Source: Paenibacillus sp. OK003 (GTDB taxonomy: Bacteria; Bacillota; Bacilli; Paenibacillales; Paenibacillaceae). From it: 64,000 nt of DNA. The DNA lies in contig NZ_FOBD01000004.1 in the NCBI RefSeq assembly GCF_900109515.1, positions 62,001-126,000 on the forward strand, read 5' to 3'. Each line of letters opens with the position of its first letter. Position 1 is the first letter of the stretch. Positions 1 through 9,626 of the stretch are shown one piece after another. The notes under the pieces were generated by a model. The model was not told where the DNA came from and did no database searches. It saw only the letters and a program-made list of their open reading frames with translations. A program made the translations under genes and the position numbers.

Positions 1-88
1 TTTCGTCATCCAAGATGATGCCGAATGGGATATCGTCGAGGAGACGTTTAATACATTTCTTGCAGAAGATGAAGAGGAAGCGAACTAA
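1..88 (+). CDS. DUF1292 family protein, 3' end only
   Basis: Only the last 28 codons are in the window, read in the frame beginning at base 2 and ending with TAA at 86-88. The tail is very acidic and carries an aspartate-rich stretch followed by D-x-E-W-x-x-V-x-E, then a run of acidic residues, as seen at the C-terminus of DUF1292 (YrzB-type) proteins. The next gene starts at base 89, directly after the stop, and has a related ending, so the two look like tandem family members. Function of the family is unknown. The call rests on a short tail. Confidence 0.6.
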   Translation, partial: FVIQDDAEWDIVEETFNTFLAEDEEEAN

Positions 89-403
89 ATGACAGAATAC
101 AGCCGCGAAGACTTGAAATGGACAGATTCGCTGCGTCTGGCTTTTGGTGCTCACGTTGAGCTGGAAGAAGAGAACGGTAAATCGCACCCGTATGACCTGC
201 TGGCTGAGTTTGAAGTGAAGGGCCAGCAATATGCGGTGCTACGAAGTTCATTACGTCCTTATGACGAAGTTGAACTTCTACGGGTTTTACCGGGAAGTGA
301 AGGCCAGATCATGCCGGAATTAGTTACGATTGACGATGATGATGAGTGGGAGAACATCTCTGAATTGTATGATGAATGTACACTCCCCATTGACGAAGAT
401 TGA
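89..403 (+). CDS. DUF1292 domain protein
   Basis: A 104-residue acidic soluble protein with the DUF1292 pattern: an N-terminal beta-rich part, the central segment with Y-A-V-L-R, and a D-D-D-D-E-W-E-x-I block near residues 82-91. Members of this family sit beside ruvX (yrrK) and mltG (yrrL) in Bacillus, and the same order is seen here because mltG follows. It abuts the upstream gene without a gap, so translation is probably coupled. No enzymatic motif is visible and the function is unknown. A hairpin terminator lies 30 bases downstream. Confidence 0.75.
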   Translation: MTEYSREDLKWTDSLRLAFGAHVELEEENGKSHPYDLLAEFEVKGQQYAVLRSSLRPYDEVELLRVLPGSEGQIMPELVTIDDDDEWENISELYDECTLPIDED

Positions 404-433
404 TTGATCAGCTTCAAATTGAAAAAACCGGAA

Positions 434-456
434 GGGCGGAGAAGTCCGCTCTTTTT
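434..456 (+). terminator. Intrinsic terminator after DUF1292 pair
   Basis: Stem GGGCGGA / TCCGCTC (434-440 with 445-451, one G-T pair) closed by a GAAG loop and followed by five T. It ends only 9 bases before the ribosome binding site of mltG, so mltG is either transcribed by read-through or has a promoter upstream of the hairpin. Confidence 0.75.
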
Positions 457-482
457 GGTTGTGTAAAGGAGTTGTGTCTTTT

Positions 483-1523
483 TTGAAAGGGAAAGCAATA
501 GTAGTCATACTGCTTATCATTGTAGTTCTTGCCGGAGGCGCAGGCGGTTACGTATGGAGTATGATGCGTCCTGTGGAAGCTTCTACAGAACCGGTCGTAT
601 TCGAGATTAAGAGCGGATCGGGAACTTCGAAAATCGCGGATCAGCTTCAAGAGGAAGGGCTCATTCGAAGCGGGTTAACATTTAAAGGGTATTTAAAGTG
701 GAAAAAACTAGGTTCTAATTTCATGGCGGGTACATATTCTATGAATCCTGGCGTGACATATGATGAGATTGTTAGCAAGCTGAGTAGTGGCGAAGTTGTA
801 CCGGAGGAAATGGTGAAATTTACGATTCCGGAGGGTTATACCGTTCTGCAAATGGCGGGTAAGCTTTCTTATGAGCATGTCGTAGATCGGGATGAATTCA
901 TCAAGCTGGCCAATGATCCTTCGGCCTTTGATGTAGATATCGTCAAAGATATTCCAGTGGATGAAGAACTTCGCTATGTATTGGAAGGGTATCTTTTCCC
1001 GGAAACGTATGAGCTGAAAAAGGGAAGTTCCACGCATGATGTGATGCAACGGATGCTGGAAGAATTTCAGACCAAGATTAATTCCATTCCTGATTTGGAA
1101 TCCAAGCTCCGAGAGAAGAACCTTTCCCTGCATGAACTGCTGACCGTTGCGTCACTGGTGGAGAAAGAAGTTGTAGTGGATGAGGAACGTGCTCTGGTTG
1201 CCGGTGTAATCTACAATCGGATTAATCAGGATATGAAGCTGGAGATTGATGCTACCGTTCAATATCTGCTCGACAAGCCAAAGGAGCGGTTGTTTTTCAA
1301 GGATCTGAAGGTACAGAGCCCCTATAATACGTATCTGAACAAAGGCTTGCCACCAGGTCCAATTGCCAGTCCAAGTCTTCCGTCCATTGAGGCAGCGCTA
1401 AATCCGGAAGCTTCGGAGTATCTGTTCTATGTGACGAAAAAGGATGGTTCTTCTGGACATCTATTTGCCAAAACGTATAAGGAACACCAGCAAAATATAG
1501 CCAAAAGTAAGGCTGCGCAATAA
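483..1523 (+). CDS. mltG: Endolytic murein transglycosylase MltG (YceG-like)
   Basis: MltG cleaves nascent peptidoglycan strands in the membrane and sets glycan length. The protein is 346 residues with a single N-terminal membrane anchor (about residues 4-26) and then the YceG domain. Visible hallmarks are A-S-L-V-E-K-E, containing the presumed catalytic glutamate, and the loop L-P-P-G-P-I-x-x-P-S near the C-terminus. I chose the TTG at 483 because AAAGGAG at 465-471 is 11 bases upstream; the in-frame TTG at 459 and GTG at 474 lie before or too close to that site. It sits with DUF1292 and U32 peptidase genes as in Bacillus yrrL, but without yrrM between. Confidence 0.93.
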   Translation: MKGKAIVVILLIIVVLAGGAGGYVWSMMRPVEASTEPVVFEIKSGSGTSKIADQLQEEGLIRSGLTFKGYLKWKKLGSNFMAGTYSMNPGVTYDEIVSKLSSGEVVPEEMVKFTIPEGYTVLQMAGKLSYEHVVDRDEFIKLANDPSAFDVDIVKDIPVDEELRYVLEGYLFPETYELKKGSSTHDVMQRMLEEFQTKINSIPDLESKLREKNLSLHELLTVASLVEKEVVVDEERALVAGVIYNRINQDMKLEIDATVQYLLDKPKERLFFKDLKVQSPYNTYLNKGLPPGPIASPSLPSIEAALNPEASEYLFYVTKKDGSSGHLFAKTYKEHQQNIAKSKAAQ

Positions 1524-1538
1524 GCGGAGGGGATGTAT

Positions 1539-2468
1539 ATGAGTACGAAACATGAACTGCTCGTTACGGCGGCAAATGTGAAAGAGGCAGAGGTGCTGCT
1601 CCAGGCAGGAGCAGATGCTTTGTTAATTGGGGATGATCGCTTCGGCATGCGTCTTCCCGGAAGCTTCAGTTTAGAAGAAACGGCAGAGGTCGTTGCCATT
1701 GCAGCGAAACATCAGGCTCGTGTATACGTGTCCATGAACAATCTGATGTCCAACGAGCTGCTAAAGGAATTACCTGAATATGTTCAAGCGCTGGGTAAAA
1801 TCGGTGTTCATGGGGTGGAGTTCAACGATCCATCTGTGCTCGCCGCTATCAAGGAGCATGCTCCGCATATCCAGCTGCACTGGAACGCTGAGATGACATC
1901 GACCAACTATGCAACAGCCAACTACTGGGGAACCAAAGGAGCGAGTCGTGTCGTGCTTGCTCGGGAGCTGAATATGGACGAGCTTACAGAGATGGTTCCA
2001 TTTCTGAAGGTGGAGGCCCAGGTTCAGGTGCATGGCATGACGAACATTTATCATTCCAAGCGGAGTCTGGTGCAAAGTTATATGTCCCATCAGGGGCGTC
2101 CTGTAGAGGGGCATTTGGGTAAAGAGCGTGGTTTATTTCTGATCGAGGCTGAACGCCGGGATGAGAAGTTCCCGATCTATGAAGATGTGAACGGAACTCA
2201 CATTATGAGCTCGGAGGATATCTGTATTCTTGAGGATCTTCATCTGTTGATGGAGGCCGGGGTACACAGCTTCAAAATCGAAGGCATATTAAAACCGCTT
2301 GCGTATAACGAAGCTGTTGTGCGTGCATACCGAATTGCTCTGGACAGTTACGCAGCTGATGCCGATGCTTATGCCTTCTGTGAAGAATGGCTGGACGAGG
2401 TTCGTCAATTGCAGGACCCTGAACGGGAATTGTCGTTTGGATTTTTCTATAAAGAACAGGTGTATTAA
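1539..2468 (+). CDS. U32 peptidase family protein, TrhP1 (YrrN)-like
   Basis: A 309-residue U32-family protein. In Bacillus the paired proteins YrrN and YrrO (TrhP1/TrhP2) are needed for prephenate-dependent 5-hydroxylation of wobble uridine 34 in tRNAs, so the peptidase name is historical. The sequence has the family pattern A-G-A-D-A-L-L-I-G-x-D near residues 24-34 and S-F-K-I-E-G near residue 245. It lacks the four-cysteine cluster present in its partner downstream, as expected of the shorter member. The ATG at 1539 is preferred over 1533 because GGAGG lies at 1526-1530. The partner gene begins 17 bases later. Confidence 0.85.
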   Translation: MSTKHELLVTAANVKEAEVLLQAGADALLIGDDRFGMRLPGSFSLEETAEVVAIAAKHQARVYVSMNNLMSNELLKELPEYVQALGKIGVHGVEFNDPSVLAAIKEHAPHIQLHWNAEMTSTNYATANYWGTKGASRVVLARELNMDELTEMVPFLKVEAQVQVHGMTNIYHSKRSLVQSYMSHQGRPVEGHLGKERGLFLIEAERRDEKFPIYEDVNGTHIMSSEDICILEDLHLLMEAGVHSFKIEGILKPLAYNEAVVRAYRIALDSYAADADAYAFCEEWLDEVRQLQDPERELSFGFFYKEQVY

Positions 2469-2485
2469 TAGACGAGGTGAACAAC

Positions 2486-3814
2486 ATGGAAACAGTGGCG
2501 GTACAGCGGAAGTTCTCGGGTAAACGTAACCGTCTGGACAAACCGGAGCTGCTTGCTCCAGCGGGCAATCTGGAAAAACTTAAATTTGCAATCCATTATG
2601 GTGCAGATGCTGTGTATATTGGTGGGCAGGCCTATGGATTGCGTTCCAACGCGGATAACTTTAGCTTTGAAGAAATGCGTGAAGGTGTGGAATTTGCCAA
2701 AAAATATGGAGCTAAAGTTTTCGTCGCAACCAATATTTATGCGCATAATGAGGATATCGAAGGCATTCAAGCGTATTTGCAAAGCTTGTATGATGCAGGA
2801 ATTGCAGCGATTATCGTAGCAGATCCAGCAATTATTGAAGTGGCTCAGCGTGCTGTACCGGGTCTGGAAGTGCACTTGAGTACACAACAATCCACTCTGA
2901 ACTGGCAAGCTGTGAAGTTCTGGAAGGATGAAGGTCTTCCACGCGTCGTTCTCGGACGTGAGACAAGCTTTGAAGAAATTGAAGAAATCAAGGCCAATGT
3001 GGATATCGAGATCGAAGCCTTTATTCATGGAGCAATGTGCTCGTCATATTCCGGACGTTGTGTGTTGTCCAACCATTTTACGGATCGGGACTCCAATCGG
3101 GGTGGCTGCTGCCAATCCTGCCGCTGGAAGTATGATCTTTTCGAAGATGCCCGGGAAGATACCGTGTGGGTCAGCGAAGAAGAAATGCAAATGCAGGCAC
3201 CTGCACCATTCAAGTTGGGAGAGAACCAGTTGCCCCTATTTCAGGAGCAGGACAATTCTTTTTCCATGGGTTCCAAGGATTTGTGCATGATTGGTCATAT
3301 CCCAGAGCTGATTGATGTGGGTGTGGACAGTTTCAAAATCGAAGGACGTATGAAGTCGATTCACTATGTGGCTACCGTGGTTAACGTATATCGTCAGGCT
3401 ATTGATTCTTATATGGCTGACCCGGATAATTATGTATTGAAGCCTGAGTGGGTAGAGGAAATGAACAAGGCAGCGAATCGTCCACTGAATACCGGATTTT
3501 TCTATGATACACCGGATCATGAGGATCACATCTATGAACCGGAAGAAAAAGCGGTACCTTTTGACTTTGCCGGATTGGTTATGGACTATGATGCGACTAC
3601 AGGAATGGCGACCATTCAACAGCGCAATCATTTCAAGCCAGGACAGGAAATCGAATTTTTCGGTCCGGGCGGCCACTTTTTCAAACAGGTGGTTGGGGAA
3701 TTGCAGGATGAAGAAGGCAACGTGCTCGATGCCGCCCGTCACCCGTTACAACGTGTGAAAATGAAGGTGGATCAACCAGTTTCCTACTTTGATATGATGA
3801 GAAAAAAGAAATAG
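2486..3814 (+). CDS. U32 peptidase family protein, TrhP2 (YrrO)-like
   Basis: A 442-residue U32-family protein, the second member of the pair used for tRNA U34 hydroxylation in Bacillus. It opens with the family motif L-L-A-P-A-G-N-L-E-K-L and contains a cysteine cluster (C-x6-C, then C-C-x2-C) around residues 178-209 that probably binds an iron-sulphur cluster. F-K-I-E-G-R-M-K-S follows near residue 285, then a C-terminal beta-barrel extension. The start at 2486 is set by GAGGTGA at 2474-2480; the in-frame GTG at 2477 lies inside that site. It is transcribed with the preceding U32 gene and ends 70 bases before a terminator. Confidence 0.88.
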   Translation: METVAVQRKFSGKRNRLDKPELLAPAGNLEKLKFAIHYGADAVYIGGQAYGLRSNADNFSFEEMREGVEFAKKYGAKVFVATNIYAHNEDIEGIQAYLQSLYDAGIAAIIVADPAIIEVAQRAVPGLEVHLSTQQSTLNWQAVKFWKDEGLPRVVLGRETSFEEIEEIKANVDIEIEAFIHGAMCSSYSGRCVLSNHFTDRDSNRGGCCQSCRWKYDLFEDAREDTVWVSEEEMQMQAPAPFKLGENQLPLFQEQDNSFSMGSKDLCMIGHIPELIDVGVDSFKIEGRMKSIHYVATVVNVYRQAIDSYMADPDNYVLKPEWVEEMNKAANRPLNTGFFYDTPDHEDHIYEPEEKAVPFDFAGLVMDYDATTGMATIQQRNHFKPGQEIEFFGPGGHFFKQVVGELQDEEGNVLDAARHPLQRVKMKVDQPVSYFDMMRKKK

Positions 3815-3885
3815 GTTAAAATGCCTAGTTTTTAACAAAATAATACTAAGATTTAACAATATAGTGTTATAAAATTTACAAATTC

Positions 3886-3921
3886 GACCTCCGTCTATCG
3901 GCATATGGGGGTCTTTTTTTT
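3886..3921 (+). terminator. Intrinsic terminator after U32 peptidase genes
   Basis: Stem GACCTCC / GGGGGTC (3886-3892 with 3907-3913, one G-T pair) with a 14-base loop and eight T. It closes the mltG to trhP2 transcription unit. Confidence 0.85.
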
Positions 3922-4055
3922 ATAGAAAAATAGGAAAAAAGTTGTAATAAATTTCGAAAAAATGAGAGGGGAAAGGAGAAAGCTGTCGAATACTACATAT
4001 TTATAGGGGAGAGAAAGAAAAATCCAACAAGTAAATTACTGGCAGGTGAATGGGA

Positions 4056-6332
4056 TTGGTTCAAAAGAAGCAGAAGGACAGTGGGGAAGAGTTGACAAAA
4101 CCTGAGAAGGTTAAGCCCGAGAAGGTTCAGAAAGTGAAGAAAGAAAAAGTTGTTAAAAGTAAGGCAGGGGATGCTCCAGGCCAAAAGCCCTTTAAATTGG
4201 ACGGGAGTAAGCTAAAGTCCGGATGGAACAAAACGAAAACCCAATTGAAAAAGCAGAACTGGAAAAATGTTGGGGGAACAACGTTTACACAGATTAAGAA
4301 GGCTAATCCCGTTAAATCGGTAGGCGTTAAGCTGTTTTTGATCTTTTTTGCGGGCATCATGATCTTTGTCGTTAGTTTGGGTCTATTATCCTATGCGAAA
4401 GCCAAAGATACAATTGAGAAGAATGCATCCCGATCAAATCAGGAAACGATTGAACAAACCAAGCAAAAAATGGACATTATTCTGGAGCGGTTTGTAGATA
4501 CATCCACTCAAATTTTCTTCGATCCGGAAATGCAGTCCTTGCTTCAGAAGATGTCTGATAAGAATCTGTCGGCATATGATACGTTTGTGAATTCAAGCTC
4601 CATCAACAAACAATTGTCGAATATTGCTTTTACGAATAAATCTATGGAAGCGATTTATCTTGTGCCGACAGACGAAACAAAATCGATAATGGGTACAGGC
4701 AGCAACAGCTCTGCCATGGGCGACATCCGTAAAGAAGGTTGGTATGATGAATTGGTTCAGGCGGGTGGATATCGTTGGCTGCCAACAGAAGCCAAAGAGG
4801 ATGGCAGCACACCCACGTTCCGCATTGCCCGTTCGATGAAAAACCTGCAAGGGACAACCCAGTCCTATGTGTTAATCATTGAATTGAAATTGGAGGTTCT
4901 GGAGCAGCAATTGAAATCTCTTGACTTGGGTGAAGGCTCAGTTCTTCAACTCATTGCTCCGGACAACAAGGTTGTAGCTTCAACGATTGCTGATCGTACA
5001 GGGAAAGATACGGATTTGACTTTTGTAAAAGAGTTGCAAGAAAAATCCGGCAGCACGAATACGGAGTATACGGTGGATGGAAATTCAACCAATATGCTGG
5101 CTTCATATAGCACCATGGATTCATCCGATTGGAAACTGATTGGGATGGTTCCAACATCTAATCTGGTGAAAGATGCCAAGGGTATTCTGACGTTGACCTT
5201 GTGGATGGCATTGGTTGATGCCGCTATTGCGATTCTGATCGGTATTTGGATGGTTCGTATGATTGCCCGTCCAATGGGCAAATTGAAAGATCTGATGCAA
5301 GAAGGAGCAAAAGGGAACCTCAAGGTGCGCACACCGTATACCTCCCAGGATGAAATTGGTCAATTATCGGCTGCTTTCAATCTGATGATGGAGCAAATTA
5401 CGAAGCTTGTGGAGCAAACCAACCGTTCTGCGCAGGAAGTACTGGACACCGCTTCTGAGCTGAGCAGTGCATCCAAGAAAACAGCAGTGTCCGCTTCCGA
5501 GATTGCCGTAGCCACGGAAGAAATTGCAGGTGGAGCAAGTAGTCTGGCAACAGAAGCGGAGCGTGGAAATGAATTGACCGACAATATCTCCCGTCAGATG
5601 GAGAGTGTGGTCGCCGCGAATGAACAAATGGGTGATTCAGCCCGTCATGTAGAGAAGTCCAGTGAGACAGGTACACAGCATTTGAATCAGTTGATGACCA
5701 AAACGCAGAAGACAGAAGAAATGATTGGTGCGTTGGTGAACAAGGTGGATTCCTTGAAAGAGAGCACGTCCTCCGTTCTGAAGGTGCTTGACGTCATGCA
5801 GAATATTACCAAACAAACGAACATTCTCTCCTTGAATGCAACCATTGAAGCCGCACGTGCCGGTACGGCTGGACGCGGATTTATGGTGGTAGCGAATGAG
5901 GTTCGCCAATTGGCTGAACAATCCAGACAGTCCATTGATATGGTCGGTGACATTACCGACAAGATTATGACCGAAATGAATGAGACGGTGGATCAATTGT
6001 CTGCAGCTTATCCGTTATTCAAGGAACAGATGGATGCCGTGAAAGATACCAATGTAATATTTGCTTCAGTACAGCAACAGATGGGTGCTTTTGTCGAGAG
6101 TCTAAGCATGGTCACTGGCTCGATCGGAGATTTGAATCAATCTCAAAGTACGTTGTCCGAAGCGATGAGTAATGTCAGCGCAGTAGCTGAACAATCATCT
6201 GCAACGTCCCAGGAAGTTGCCTCCTTGAGCAGTGAACAACAAAATATCAGTAACCAATTGGTGAATTTATCTGCAAAACTGGAGAATGTGTCGACAGAAT
6301 TGAAAGATACATTGTCTCGCTTTACAGTCTAA
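4056..6332 (+). CDS. Methyl-accepting chemotaxis protein with basic N-terminal tail
   Basis: A 758-residue chemoreceptor. In order: a very lysine-rich cytoplasmic tail of about 90 residues, a first membrane helix near residues 92-115, an extracellular dCache-like sensor of about 260 residues, a second helix near 375-402, a HAMP domain, and a long signalling coiled coil. The hairpin tip includes [12 protein letters not shown], the CheA/CheW-binding signature. The TTG at 4056 fits AGGTGA at 4044-4049; the ATG at 4050 is also possible but is too close to it. The ligand cannot be told. Receptors usually have only a few residues before the first membrane helix, so the long basic tail is odd. Confidence 0.92.
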   Translation: MVQKKQKDSGEELTKPEKVKPEKVQKVKKEKVVKSKAGDAPGQKPFKLDGSKLKSGWNKTKTQLKKQNWKNVGGTTFTQIKKANPVKSVGVKLFLIFFAGIMIFVVSLGLLSYAKAKDTIEKNASRSNQETIEQTKQKMDIILERFVDTSTQIFFDPEMQSLLQKMSDKNLSAYDTFVNSSSINKQLSNIAFTNKSMEAIYLVPTDETKSIMGTGSNSSAMGDIRKEGWYDELVQAGGYRWLPTEAKEDGSTPTFRIARSMKNLQGTTQSYVLIIELKLEVLEQQLKSLDLGEGSVLQLIAPDNKVVASTIADRTGKDTDLTFVKELQEKSGSTNTEYTVDGNSTNMLASYSTMDSSDWKLIGMVPTSNLVKDAKGILTLTLWMALVDAAIAILIGIWMVRMIARPMGKLKDLMQEGAKGNLKVRTPYTSQDEIGQLSAAFNLMMEQITKLVEQTNRSAQEVLDTASELSSASKKTAVSASEIAVATEEIAGGASSLATEAERGNELTDNISRQMESVVAANEQMGDSARHVEKSSETGTQHLNQLMTKTQKTEEMIGALVNKVDSLKESTSSVLKVLDVMQNITKQTNILSLNATIEAARAGTAGRGFMVVANEVRQLAEQSRQSIDMVGDITDKIMTEMNETVDQLSAAYPLFKEQMDAVKDTNVIFASVQQQMGAFVESLSMVTGSIGDLNQSQSTLSEAMSNVSAVAEQSSATSQEVASLSSEQQNISNQLVNLSAKLENVSTELKDTLSRFTV

Positions 6333-6360
6333 TTCGAATCTGTATGCTTCATTTGAGAAG

Positions 6361-6388
6361 CCTGTCCTTTAAAATGGACAGGTTTTTC
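6361..6388 (+). terminator. Intrinsic terminator after chemoreceptor gene
   Basis: Stem CCTGTCC / GGACAGG (6361-6367 with 6376-6382) and a T-rich tail. The penicillin-binding protein gene starts about 70 bases downstream and therefore should have its own promoter. Confidence 0.85.
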
Positions 6389-6456
6389 TTGTTATTACCG
6401 GATAATTCCATTCTGAATGTAGAATACTATGCCAAAACGCTGAATGGGGTGGTCTG

Positions 6457-8265
6457 ATGCATGTACAACTGAAACGACGCATTTATATTGCATGTATTCT
6501 TCTTACGGGTTTATTTTCTTTGCTGCTGATTCGTTTGGCTTGGGTTCAGGTCGTTCAAATCAATCGCACGATGCCAGGATTTCAACGTACCGTTCGTGAG
6601 ATGTCCGTATTGCAGCGAGAGCGAGGGGTTGTGCTGGATTCGGGGCGAGGGCAGTTTACGGATTATAAGGGTCAGCCCCTAACAGGCAAGCTGGAATGGG
6701 GGTTGGTCCTTTTTCCGCATTCAGATCAAACAAGTCATTCATATCCATCCACAATGGAGAATTCGGAAGTTAAGAAATTGGCGGCTCTCTTACATACCGA
6801 TGTGAAGTCGTTACAAAAGGAATGGAATCAAGGGAACGCACCCCATTTCTGGACAGCAGGTGCCAACCAGCCCAGCACAATGACCGATTCGCAGGTTGCC
6901 CGACTACGTGAATTGAAGGCAGACGGGGCGAGTGTGTATCCTCTGATGACACGTTATGGACAAGCCGCTACAGGCATGCAATGGTTGGGTTATCTTGCTG
7001 AACAGCCTGGATTCCCGAACGCGCAGTCTGGTCACAAAAATGAGGTGAAGCAGCCTTTTGCCATGAAATCTGGAGCAGCTGGGCTGGAAAGAACAATGGA
7101 ACCTTTATTGATGGGCATTGGGCCTACATTGTTAACACGGATGGTTACAGGTTCAGGAGAGGTTATTCCGGATATCCAGCCGCGCGTCATTGCACCCTCT
7201 AATACACACTATCCATTGCGTGCAGAGACGACGATCGATATCGATCTGCAGCAAGGGATAGAGCAGATGGTGAAGAAGTCCGGAATGAAGGAAGGGGCTA
7301 TCGTTGTGCTGGATGCGGCCAATGCAGACGTACGTGCAATGGTTTCGGCGCCGTTCTATCATCCGCAGCATGTAGACCCCAAACAAACGGCTTGGGCAAA
7401 TCGTGCCGTGCAGGGGGCTGTACCGGGTTCTATATTCAAAATCGTAACAGCAGCGGCCGCGCTGGAGTATCAAGCTGTATCCAAAGGAGAGACTTTCCAT
7501 TGTGGTGGCGAGTGGGGGAAATATGGTCTGTCCTGCTGGAAGGAGCATGGGCATGGGACATTGAATCTGGAGCAAGGGTTTGCCGAGTCCTGCAATATTG
7601 TATTTGCTGAAACTGCCCGTCGGCTCAGTATGGAGCAGTTGGAACGTACGGCGGAAGCTTTGGGATTGGCACGTCCGATTGGCTGGGAGGGGAAGCAGGT
7701 CGCGGGATTGCCGGTGCTGCATCATTTTGATCATGAGGACGCAGGGAGAGTGAGACTTCCATCCGTCTCTCCTCAGGATGAAGGAGCCAAGGTACAGACG
7801 GCGATCGGTCAGCGCGACGTACTGGTGACCCCGTTGCAAGCGGCCAATTTGATTGTCACGCTCTTGCATGATGGCAAGGTGAGCGCTCCACGCCTCGTGC
7901 AGCGTATCCGATATGCTGATGGTGATACAATGCTGGATATGCCGATGCATGATTCACCATCTTCAGCAGGACGGATCTCTCCAGCTACGGCGCATCAGCT
8001 GTTGTCCTGGATGAAGAAGGTTGTTCGTGACGGAACAGGAAAATCCCTGCAACATGCACGGTGGCAGGTGGCAGGGAAGTCAGGCACAGCACAGGTACAG
8101 CAGCACGGAGAGAAACGTAACCATCAATGGTTTATCGGGTATGGGCCTACGGAACAACCCAAATATGCTGTAGCAGTCCTTGTCGAGAACGTTGCTCCAA
8201 GCAGCCGTCATCAAGCAACGGCGATGTTCAGAAAAGTGATGGACTATTTGGCTGAATCCTCATGA
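6457..8265 (+). CDS. pbpI: Class B penicillin-binding protein (PbpI-like transpeptidase)
   Basis: A 602-residue D,D-transpeptidase that cross-links peptidoglycan outside the membrane. An N-terminal anchor (about residues 10-28) is followed by a dimerisation region and the transpeptidase domain. The three active-site motifs are clear: S325-I-F-K, S378-C-N and K541-S-G-T. There is no PASTA domain, which argues against SpoVD. In Bacillus subtilis pbpI (yrrR) lies close to the yrrL-yrrO genes, so position supports PbpI (PBP4b), though the symbol is an inference. GGGGTGG precedes the ATG. Its 3' end overlaps the convergent transporter gene by 22 bases. Confidence 0.82.
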   Translation: MHVQLKRRIYIACILLTGLFSLLLIRLAWVQVVQINRTMPGFQRTVREMSVLQRERGVVLDSGRGQFTDYKGQPLTGKLEWGLVLFPHSDQTSHSYPSTMENSEVKKLAALLHTDVKSLQKEWNQGNAPHFWTAGANQPSTMTDSQVARLRELKADGASVYPLMTRYGQAATGMQWLGYLAEQPGFPNAQSGHKNEVKQPFAMKSGAAGLERTMEPLLMGIGPTLLTRMVTGSGEVIPDIQPRVIAPSNTHYPLRAETTIDIDLQQGIEQMVKKSGMKEGAIVVLDAANADVRAMVSAPFYHPQHVDPKQTAWANRAVQGAVPGSIFKIVTAAAALEYQAVSKGETFHCGGEWGKYGLSCWKEHGHGTLNLEQGFAESCNIVFAETARRLSMEQLERTAEALGLARPIGWEGKQVAGLPVLHHFDHEDAGRVRLPSVSPQDEGAKVQTAIGQRDVLVTPLQAANLIVTLLHDGKVSAPRLVQRIRYADGDTMLDMPMHDSPSSAGRISPATAHQLLSWMKKVVRDGTGKSLQHARWQVAGKSGTAQVQQHGEKRNHQWFIGYGPTEQPKYAVAVLVENVAPSSRHQATAMFRKVMDYLAESS

Positions 8266-9440
8266 TTCCCGGGAGGAGCAGGTTCTTGCACCGAAGTTTT
8301 AGTATTCATACTAGGGGCCGTTCCACCCGGTGTGTCCATCACTAATGGGGAAGATTCGAATTCATCCTTCGGCAAATGAATCCATTGCTGGAGATATCCT
8401 TGTTGCAGCAATTCTTTGAGCAGAATCAGCAGCACCGGAGACAATACCACACCAGCCAGACCAAAGACAGAGAGCGAGATCAACATAAAAGAAAGCATCA
8501 AGTAAGCGGAAGAGACTCCGATCGAATTACCTGATATTTTGGGCTCCAGCAGTTGGCGTGTCAGCATGGTTACAGCAAGGACTACAATTAGGCCGATCGC
8601 AAGGCTGCTATTCCCCACAATGAACAGATACACAATCCACGGAATGAATATAACTGGAACACCCAGCAAAGGCACCAGGTCAAAAACGGCGCAGATGACT
8701 GCGATGGTGAAGGCGTTGGCAGTTCCAAGAATCAACAAGCCTGCATAAATCAATACAAAAGTAATCAGCATCATAATCATCTGGGCCTTCAAATACGAAC
8801 GGATCGTTTTGAACACATGATTACGCATAAATTCAAGAGCCAGCTTCAACGTTTTTGGCGTTTTGGCCCGGGCGAATTTCCGCCAGGATTCAATCTCAAT
8901 ACTGAGAAAGAACGCGAGAATAATGGCAATGCCAAAATTGGTAATAAACGAAGAAAACGAACTGAGAAAACCGATGACGATTTGTGCACCGCTGGTCACC
9001 CATTTGGACAGGAATCCGGTCAGTGTAGCAAAATAGTCACTAACCTTCTCGGTTATTCCGTCAGGTAAAGCATCGGACTTGTCCTGAATGAAATAAACCA
9101 GATTGGTGAATTCACGCTGAACCATCTCGATATAATAAGGGAAATTATCCTGCAAATTAGAAATTTGGGATACGATAATTAATCCCAATCCAAAAAAGGC
9201 AGCAACAATAACCGCAAGAAACAATAAAACCGAAATGGCGGCGCCCAGGGTTTTGGGCAATCCTTTGCGATGCAGGAATCTTGCCAGGGGTTCGATCATC
9301 CAATACACTATAAATGAAAGAAAAACTGGCGCAGCCAATTGATATAATCGACTGAAACCGTACATGATAAAGTACACGGTTAATACGAGCAGCGCAATGT
9401 CAAAGACGGTGCGCCCGTATTTTTTGTAAAGCGGCAGCAT
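8244..9440 (-). CDS. AI-2E family transporter (UPF0118/PerM-like membrane protein)
   Basis: A 398-residue polytopic membrane protein of the AI-2E exporter family. Helices are evident near the N-terminus (about 12-32, 35-55, 60-85), then a soluble segment, then four to five C-terminal helices that include the conserved D-L-V-P-L-L-G-V-P stretch. The C-terminal tail of about 40 residues is proline- and serine-rich. The start at 9440 follows AAAGGAG (9449-9455 on the minus strand) by 8 bases and removes 19 residues of an upstream open frame. The substrate of this member is unknown; family members export small molecules or sodium/protons. Confidence 0.86.
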   Translation of the reverse strand: MLPLYKKYGRTVFDIALLVLTVYFIMYGFSRLYQLAAPVFLSFIVYWMIEPLARFLHRKGLPKTLGAAISVLLFLAVIVAAFFGLGLIIVSQISNLQDNFPYYIEMVQREFTNLVYFIQDKSDALPDGITEKVSDYFATLTGFLSKWVTSGAQIVIGFLSSFSSFITNFGIAIILAFFLSIEIESWRKFARAKTPKTLKLALEFMRNHVFKTIRSYLKAQMIMMLITFVLIYAGLLILGTANAFTIAVICAVFDLVPLLGVPVIFIPWIVYLFIVGNSSLAIGLIVVLAVTMLTRQLLEPKISGNSIGVSSAYLMLSFMLISLSVFGLAGVVLSPVLLILLKELLQQGYLQQWIHLPKDEFESSPLVMDTPGGTAPSMNTKTSVQEPAPPGNHEDSAK

Positions 9441-9626
9441 GGGCAGGGCTCCTTTGTACGTCATTAAAGTAAAAATTAGGATGCATTTATTGTACACGAT
9501 AGCTATCTTTTTGGGAAAAGAGGATTCAAGAAAAGGCTGAATTATGATAAAATTAAAGGCGGTTTATTTTAGTTAGTGCTATATTATGGCACGGTAATTC
9601 AGCAAGAGAAGCGGGGAGTTTGTAGC

